DNA from: Flavobacteriia bacterium
GTDB lineage: Bacteria; Bacteroidota; Bacteroidia; Flavobacteriales_D; Crocinitomicaceae
Length of the DNA stretch: 58,688 bases
Assembly (NCBI GenBank): GCA_947455255.1
Contig: CANGOA010000003.1
Coordinates: 1 to 58,688, forward strand
Direction of reading: 5' to 3'
In this document: in pieces, positions 53,779 to 58,688 of the stretch
Position numbering within the stretch: the first letter of the stretch is position 1
Layout: each line of letters opens with the position of its first letter
Notes under the pieces: model-generated
What the model saw: the letters and a program-made list of their open reading frames with translations, nothing else
What the model was told of the DNA's origin: nothing
Databases searched by the model: none
Program-made: the position numbers and the translations under genes

Positions 53779-53786
53779 CAAAAATA
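53779..53786 (-). promoter_or_regulatory. putative -7 box of the minus-strand operon 53756-49567
   Basis: On the minus strand TATTTTTG fits TAnnTTTG and ends 22 bp before the ATG at 53756. It lies in the divergent spacer 53757-53885 and supports the shorter start of the GT4 gene. No clear -33 box was seen. Confidence 0.35.
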
Positions 53787-53885
53787 GGATATTAAACGTA
53801 ATTGTATAGTAAGCAGTGTCATTGTAGACTTACATTTTTTTATTAATATTACAAAAACTGTACAAATCCATCTTTTTTCTAATAA

Positions 53886-55220
53886 ATGAAGGACTTTTTT
53901 CAACAAATTTTACCGAAAATTATTTATCGATTTCGACCTGAAAATTTCCCAAGAATATTTTCGTTATTGGTTTATTTACCAGGGTTTTACGGTAGATTCG
54001 AAAAGTCAATAATTTCAATAAATACCCACGACCAATCCGGAGGGGCATCCAAAATCGCTTACCAAATCGCGAACTATTTGCGTAACTTTTTTCCAAGTTC
54101 CTTTTTTGTTGGAACGAAAAAAAGAAATGACGATTGGATTTCTGAAATCCCTAAAATGGTAGATAATGAATTAACTTCTGTTTTAAACTATCAGGAAAGA
54201 AAAGGTGATTGGTTAGATTTTGCAAAGTTGGGTGCTCTACAACTTAGAAAAAACGGTAAGTTTCAAGAGGCAAGTGTTCTTCATTTTCATAATTTACATG
54301 GATATTATTTTTCCTATGCTTTACTCCCCGTTTTAGGAAAAGGGAAGAAGGTCATTTGGACTTTACACGATGATCATATTTTAACAGGGCATTGTTCGTT
54401 TACCATGCAATGTGAACGTTGGAAAATTGGTTGTGGATCATGCCCAAGTTTGGATGTTTATCCAGCTTTACAAAATGATGCTACGAAACAAATATTGTAT
54501 TGGAAGAAAAAGTGGATCAATCAACTTAATCCAATTATTGTTTCTCCATCCAAATGGTTAGCAGATCGTGTTAAAAGTAGTTATCCTAATCTTACAGATA
54601 TTCGAGTAATTAATAATGGAATCGATACAGATATATTTATACCAGGGGAGAAAAATCGATTAAGAGAGGAGTTAAATCTTCCTTTGGATAAGTTTTTAGT
54701 TTTGTTTGTGGCAGAATTTTCAACAGACAATCCATTTAAAGGTGGTGAAATTGTCCGTGAAGTGATCAGAAAGACAACAAATGAATCTATTTGTTTTATA
54801 ACGATTGGAGCTGAAAATAAATCGGTTAATCAACATCATATTGAGTTTCCTTACATTTCAGATGAAAGAGAATTAGCAAAATTGTATGCAGCTTGTGATG
54901 TATTATTTTATCCAACTAATGCGGATAATTTTCCTTTAGTAGTTTTGGAAGCTATGAGTTGTGGATTACCAGTGATAGCATCTGCTATTGCAGGAATTCC
55001 TGAGATTATTCAAGACAATTCCAATGGATTTTTGGTTGAAGGATATTCGATTGTTTCAAACTATGAAAATGTATTGCAACAAGTTTTTGAAATACGAAAT
55101 ACAACTACATTTCAAGAAATCATGAAAAAATCACGAGAAACAGTCTTGGAAAAATTCAGTTTATCCATGATGTTGGAAAATTATCATGAACTTTATCGTT
55201 CGCTCTTGAATTCGAAATAA
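53886..55220 (+). CDS. GT4-type glycosyltransferase (WcaC-like)
   Basis: This 444-residue GT-B enzyme has a basic, hydrophobic N-terminus of about 40 residues that may associate with the membrane. After it come SINTHDQSGGASKIAYQIANY (acceptor-side loop), LHFHNLHGYY, WTLHDDHILTGHC with a Cys-rich patch (CERWKIGCGSCP), FVAEFSTDNPFKGG, and E-x7-E in NADNFPLVVLEAMSCGLPVI with Asp in place of the first Glu. The HDDH plus Cys patch is typical of WcaC-like colanic-acid-type transferases. It heads the plus-strand operon 53886-57981. Confidence 0.85.
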   Translation: MKDFFQQILPKIIYRFRPENFPRIFSLLVYLPGFYGRFEKSIISINTHDQSGGASKIAYQIANYLRNFFPSSFFVGTKKRNDDWISEIPKMVDNELTSVLNYQERKGDWLDFAKLGALQLRKNGKFQEASVLHFHNLHGYYFSYALLPVLGKGKKVIWTLHDDHILTGHCSFTMQCERWKIGCGSCPSLDVYPALQNDATKQILYWKKKWINQLNPIIVSPSKWLADRVKSSYPNLTDIRVINNGIDTDIFIPGEKNRLREELNLPLDKFLVLFVAEFSTDNPFKGGEIVREVIRKTTNESICFITIGAENKSVNQHHIEFPYISDERELAKLYAACDVLFYPTNADNFPLVVLEAMSCGLPVIASAIAGIPEIIQDNSNGFLVEGYSIVSNYENVLQQVFEIRNTTTFQEIMKKSRETVLEKFSLSMMLENYHELYRSLLNSK

Positions 55221-56054
55221 ATGAAATTAACCATTCTTCTTGTCGTACTTAACAATAAAGATTTTATCAATCAGGCGATTGATAATTTTTTAGCTCAAGC
55301 GTGTTCTGAAGCTGAATTGTTGATTATGGACGGTGCTAGTACCGATGGGACATTGTCTGTTATTCAAGAATATGCAACTCGATTTCCGTCCATTCGTTTT
55401 GTTTCAGAAAAAGATTCTGGACAATCGGATGCAATGAACAAAGGGTTGAAATTAGCAAAAGGCGAATTTGTAAGCTTTTTAAATGTGGATGATTTTTATT
55501 CAGAAGGCATTTTTAATAAAGTTGTTTCGTTTTTAAATAACGATTCTTCGATTGATTTTATTACAGGTAATTGCCATGTTTGGGATGAAAAAGGAGCTCT
55601 AATTTATATCAATAGACCAACCCCTATCGAAAAACACCATGTGTTGAGTGGATTTCATTTTCCTGTAAATCCAACCGCATATTTTTACCGAAAATCAATC
55701 CATGATACTGTAGGCTATTACAATGAAAAAAACCATTACAATATGGATTTGGAGTTTATAGTACAGGCAGTCTTACACTTTAAAATCACTTATGTAAATT
55801 GTGATTGGGGGAATTTTAGAATGTTGCCAAACACCAAAACATTTTCGGATCAGTTGAGTAATCAACTTGAAGATCGAAAACGAGCGTTGCTTAAACGTTA
55901 TTTAAAGGATGAGTCTATTTTTGTGAAATTTAAAGTTAGATTGTATAAAATTGACAAGGTTTATACACCTAGAATTCTATCTGTTTATCGCAAGATAAGA
56001 GATAAAATTGGTTATGAATTTTCTAAATTTAACACTAAAAATAGATTTAAATGA
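55221..56054 (+). CDS. GT2 glycosyltransferase (WcaE-like)
   Basis: This 277-residue GT-A enzyme has LTILLVVLNNKDFINQAI, LLIMDGASTDGTLSVI, SEKDSGQSDAMNKGLKLAKG and FLNVDDFYSEG as metal region, and FHFPVNPTAYFYRKSIH. It is the same subtype as the GT2 at 16392 (DGASTD, DTGVYNAMNKG there). It starts directly behind the stop of the WcaC-like gene and overlaps the next gene by 4 nt. WcaC/WcaE-like pairs occur twice in the window (12599/16392 and 53886/55221). Confidence 0.86.
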   Translation: MKLTILLVVLNNKDFINQAIDNFLAQACSEAELLIMDGASTDGTLSVIQEYATRFPSIRFVSEKDSGQSDAMNKGLKLAKGEFVSFLNVDDFYSEGIFNKVVSFLNNDSSIDFITGNCHVWDEKGALIYINRPTPIEKHHVLSGFHFPVNPTAYFYRKSIHDTVGYYNEKNHYNMDLEFIVQAVLHFKITYVNCDWGNFRMLPNTKTFSDQLSNQLEDRKRALLKRYLKDESIFVKFKVRLYKIDKVYTPRILSVYRKIRDKIGYEFSKFNTKNRFK

Positions 56055-57058
56055 AAGCCATTTCCATACTTATGTGTAGTTACAATGGTCAATCCAACGT
56101 AGAAGGATCGATAGGCGCAATTGCAAAATTGAATACAGCAGGGATAGAGGGTGTTGAATTCATTTTTGTAGATAATGGATCCAATGAAAACATGGAAGCA
56201 TTGGTTCGGTTGATTTGGAAAAAAAATGGTTCTCCGTTCCTTTTGAAGACATTTACAGAAACAAAGCAAGGTAAAGTCTCTGCATTATTGAAAGGTATTG
56301 AAGCGATAGAAGGTAACTATGTTGTTATTTGTGATGATGATAATGAGTTAGCAGAGAATTATTTACATGTAGGGTATGATTATTTGGAAATACATCCAAG
56401 TGTAGGAGTTTTAGGAGGGAAAGGTATCGCTAAAGCAGAAATACAATTACCAAATTGGTTTGAAAGTGTGAAATACAACTATGCTTGTGGAGCACAAGCA
56501 TCTAAAACAGGAAATGTACAGCCGGAACGTAATGTAGTTTATGGTGCAGGATTGTGGTTCAGGAAATCGGCTTATGATCTAGCTGTTAGTAATGGTTTTC
56601 GTTTTATTTTTAATTATGTTCGCGACAATCCAAGAATGCGTGACATGTCGAATGGAGGAGAGGATGGAGAGTTATGTTGGGCTATCAAATACCAAGGGTA
56701 TGAAGTGCATTATCATGATGAATTAGAATTTACACATCATATTGAAACGTTTAAATTGAAAAATGATTACCATATTACTATTCTAGCTCGTAAAACGCAA
56801 TGTACTTTGTTTGCATCTTTGTATTATCGGGTTTTTCACATGCCTTTTTCAAGTGTAACTAATTTCTGGGTAAAAGAATTACTGTATATTTTTGTGAATT
56901 ACTTAAAGAATTTTAAGTTTAACAAGCACTATTTTATGGGTGAAATTAAACGTAATCGAAGTAATATAAAGATGTTGATTAATTATCGTTCTAAATACGA
57001 TGGATATGTAAATCAGTTGTTAGTTTTCAGAGATCATTCAAAAATTCAACCGCGATGA
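56051..57058 (+). CDS. GT2 glycosyltransferase
   Basis: This 335-residue GT-A protein has ISILMCSYNGQSNVEGSI, FIFVDNGSNENMEALV, TKQGKVSALLKGIEAI and VICDDDNELAENY as DxD-type motif. GVLGGKGIAKAE, YGAGLWFRKSAYD and SNGGEDGELCWAIKYQGY follow and are typical of a GT2 subgroup in capsule loci. The last 60 residues have a hydrophobic patch that may contact the membrane. It overlaps both neighbours by 4 nt. Confidence 0.85.
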   Translation: MKAISILMCSYNGQSNVEGSIGAIAKLNTAGIEGVEFIFVDNGSNENMEALVRLIWKKNGSPFLLKTFTETKQGKVSALLKGIEAIEGNYVVICDDDNELAENYLHVGYDYLEIHPSVGVLGGKGIAKAEIQLPNWFESVKYNYACGAQASKTGNVQPERNVVYGAGLWFRKSAYDLAVSNGFRFIFNYVRDNPRMRDMSNGGEDGELCWAIKYQGYEVHYHDELEFTHHIETFKLKNDYHITILARKTQCTLFASLYYRVFHMPFSSVTNFWVKELLYIFVNYLKNFKFNKHYFMGEIKRNRSNIKMLINYRSKYDGYVNQLLVFRDHSKIQPR

Positions 57059-57981
57059 CAAATTCTCCTTTTTTTTCTGTCATCATCCCTCTTTACAATC
57101 GCGAAGCTAAAATCAAAAAAGCGATTGAAAGTATATTGAATCAGGAGTTTCAAGATTTTGAAATTATTGTGATTGATGATTGTTCTTCGGATCGTTCGTG
57201 TGAGGTTGTTTTATCAATGCCCGATGAACGTATACATTTAATTAAAAACAAATCGAATTTAGAACGTTGCGAAACTCGCAATAAAGGGATTCAACATGCA
57301 AAAGGGAAGTACATATGTTTTTTAGATAGCGATGATTATCATTTAACTAATCATTTGAGTAAATTACACCAACAGATTGTTGATTTGAATGAGCCAAAGG
57401 CTTTCTTTTTCACAAATTCTTGGAACGAAACGGAAGATGGAATCCGTTCAGAACGTACCTGCCCGTCCATCGAAAATATTGATTTATATACCTATTTTTT
57501 AAAGTATACAGTCAATCCACAACGATGGGCTGTAGAACGTTCATTAGCTTCGGAAATCTTATTTGACCCGAATGTGTTGATTTGTGAAGATATGGACTTT
57601 AGTTTGCGAGTTGTTCAATCTAACTATCCGGTTCACCAAGTAAACGAACGCACAACCGTTTATGTTGCTGCTTTAGATAGTTTCACACATGGGGATCCAC
57701 AAAAGTGGGAAAAGGAATTGTTTTATTTGAAGCGAATTTTCGCAAAGGAAAAACTGAAGTCTGTACTTCCGAAAAATGAAACTAAGCGTTTATTAAGTAT
57801 GTGTTATTTTCATTTGGCTCGAAAAAACTTTCATTTGAAAAAGAATTGGAAGACGTTAAAATTTGCTGTTCAGTCTTATGTAACTTACCCAAAAGGATAT
57901 AATGGAAAAACGAATCGTGATGTTTTGATTATGACTTTCTATTCTTTGTTTTTTGTACAGCAATGGAGAAACAAAAATTAA
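57055..57981 (+). CDS. GT2 glycosyltransferase
   Basis: This 308-residue GT-A enzyme has FFSVIIPLYNREAKIKKAI, IIVIDDCSSDRSCEVV, ERCETRNKGIQHAKGKYI and FLDSDDYHLTNHL as metal site, then ICEDMDFSLRVV. It is related in layout and wording to the GT2 at 44516-45442. It is the last gene of the operon of one GT4 and three GT2 genes, and its stop overlaps the convergent partial gene at the right edge by 4 nt. Confidence 0.86.
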   Translation: MTNSPFFSVIIPLYNREAKIKKAIESILNQEFQDFEIIVIDDCSSDRSCEVVLSMPDERIHLIKNKSNLERCETRNKGIQHAKGKYICFLDSDDYHLTNHLSKLHQQIVDLNEPKAFFFTNSWNETEDGIRSERTCPSIENIDLYTYFLKYTVNPQRWAVERSLASEILFDPNVLICEDMDFSLRVVQSNYPVHQVNERTTVYVAALDSFTHGDPQKWEKELFYLKRIFAKEKLKSVLPKNETKRLLSMCYFHLARKNFHLKKNWKTLKFAVQSYVTYPKGYNGKTNRDVLIMTFYSLFFVQQWRNKN

Positions 57982-58688
57982 CTTTTCAAGATTCTTCGAT
58001 ACGTTTCTTCAAAAATTTCAGCACCCTTCTCCAATTGAAAAATTTCTTTGCAACTAGTTGATAAATCTTCAAATTCAGAAAAATCGCTTTCCTTCATTTG
58101 AGAGATTACCTTTTGGTAATTTTCGGTTGTAAAATCTTCTACTACCCATCCTGCATTGTATTTTTGAACGATGAGGTCAGAGTCTCCCACTCCTGCGTTA
58201 CAAATAACAGGTATACCCATAGACATCAATTCTGCTTGTTTTGTTGGTGAAGATGCTTTTTTAGAATAAGCTGGGATTATGAAATAGATAGAAGCTGTGA
58301 ACAAAGAAATGTAACTTGCGACTTGACTATGCAAACACGAAACCACGCGAATTTTAGATGCTGAGATTCCTTTTTTAGCTGCCAATTCTTTGATTTTGTC
58401 GGCTTCGTTACTAACAAATAAAAAAATAGCGTAGGGATTTGTTTGTTCTAAAGTCTTGAAAAAATCTAACATTTCGGGTAACATATACCAGGTGCCAATT
58501 GATCCAACATAACCTAGTACCAAATGTTCCGAATGAATATCAAGGGAACTTCGTAATTCCTCTTGTCGCAACGGTGAAATTTTTTCTGGATTAAATAAAT
58601 CCGTATCCACACAACAAGGGATCACAGAAATATCCAACTGTTTTTCACGTAAAGCCTTTGGTGTTGTTTGTTTGTGTTGCCAAGATTC
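57978..58688 (-). CDS. GT4-type glycosyltransferase, 5' end beyond the window
   Basis: The frame is open to the right edge, so only the C-terminal 236 residues are visible. They form the donor half of a GT-B transferase: SVIPCCVDTDLF, VLGYVGSIGTWYMLPEMLDFF, VVSCLHSQVASYI and SPTKQAELMSMGIPVICNAGVGDSD, where the Lys-x-x-Glu-x-Met segment replaces the usual E-x7-E. A TTG within the visible part is not a likely start. The gene is convergent with the GT2 operon on its left. Confidence 0.8.
   Translation of the reverse strand, partial: ESWQHKQTTPKALREKQLDISVIPCCVDTDLFNPEKISPLRQEELRSSLDIHSEHLVLGYVGSIGTWYMLPEMLDFFKTLEQTNPYAIFLFVSNEADKIKELAAKKGISASKIRVVSCLHSQVASYISLFTASIYFIIPAYSKKASSPTKQAELMSMGIPVICNAGVGDSDLIVQKYNAGWVVEDFTTENYQKVISQMKESDFSEFEDLSTSCKEIFQLEKGAEIFEETYRRILKS

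Noticed and set aside
53757-53906. Fifty-codon upstream extension of the GT4 gene at 52473-53756
   Set aside because: The extension overlaps the divergent start region, lacks conserved features and runs through the likely promoter; ATG 53756 begins the normal Rossmann strand.

Overview
The window is strongly AT-rich (roughly 30% G+C by eye). It looks like Bacteroidota DNA, probably Flavobacteriia: there are few Shine-Dalgarno sequences, several spacers carry the Bacteroidota -7 box TAnnTTTG at a sensible distance from a start codon, and the IS elements and glycan genes have the look of that phylum. No rRNA, tRNA, CRISPR array or core metabolic gene was seen. Almost everything is an accessory surface-glycan locus (O-antigen, capsule or exopolysaccharide) with mobile-element debris at its left side.

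Layout. 1-1026: the 3' part of an IS21-type element (istB and its terminal repeats) inserted into an IS3-type fragment. 1322-5182: a tight four-gene cassette for an acetamidino sugar (PP-loop amidotransferase, HisH-like glutaminase, HisF-like ammonia channel, second PP-loop protein with an altered loop). 5183-8373: a dead IS3 copy followed by a group II intron on the minus strand. The intron lies directly behind a hairpin/T-run terminator, and its reverse transcriptase is disabled by a nonsense codon and a YADA active site. 8982-13873: a capsule-synthesis-like transferase, a PhyH-type dioxygenase, an FkbM methyltransferase and a GT4. 13870-15009 (minus): the Fuc4N transaminase rffA/wecE. 15071-16355: a nearly complete but frameshifted IS3 copy, inverted relative to the fragment at the left edge. 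16392-25706: glycosyltransferases, two FkbM methyltransferases, a GT11 fucosyltransferase, a natural DprE1-DprE2 fusion and a 2OG-Fe(II) oxygenase.

25766-35544 (minus): FkbM and acyltransferase-3 genes, then a long operon whose first genes are a second HisH/HisF pair, followed by a candidate Wzy, a GT61, a hexapeptide acyltransferase, a PIG-L deacetylase, a polyprenyl-phosphate GT2 and a GT-C membrane transferase. Divergent from it, 35687-38044 encodes a GT4 fused to a third PP-loop amidotransferase, so a complete second acetamidino module is present. 38027-49566: blocks of alternating strand that mix membrane GT-C proteins with DPM1/GtrB-like GT2 enzymes, GT4, GT2 and methyltransferases. 49567-53756 (minus): GT4, polysaccharide deacetylase, GNAT and a GT-A enzyme. 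53886-57981 (plus): one GT4 and three GT2 genes. 57978-58688 (minus): a GT4 running off the right edge.

How the genes fit together (inference). Sugar-nucleotide tailoring enzymes (rffA, two amidotransferase modules, possibly PIG-L and acyltransferases) would supply unusual amino sugars. More than 20 glycosyltransferases would assemble one or more heteropolysaccharides. Methyl-, acetyl- and deacetyl-transferases would decorate them. The polyprenyl-phosphate GT2 plus GT-C sets suggest additional side-branch or protein glycosylation on the far side of the inner membrane. No Wzx flippase, ABC exporter, initiating phosphoglycosyltransferase or Wza/Wzc was recognised, so the window is only part of the locus. 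Homologous IS3 copies, convergent genes overlapping at their stops and frequent strand switches point to assembly by transfer of small modules.
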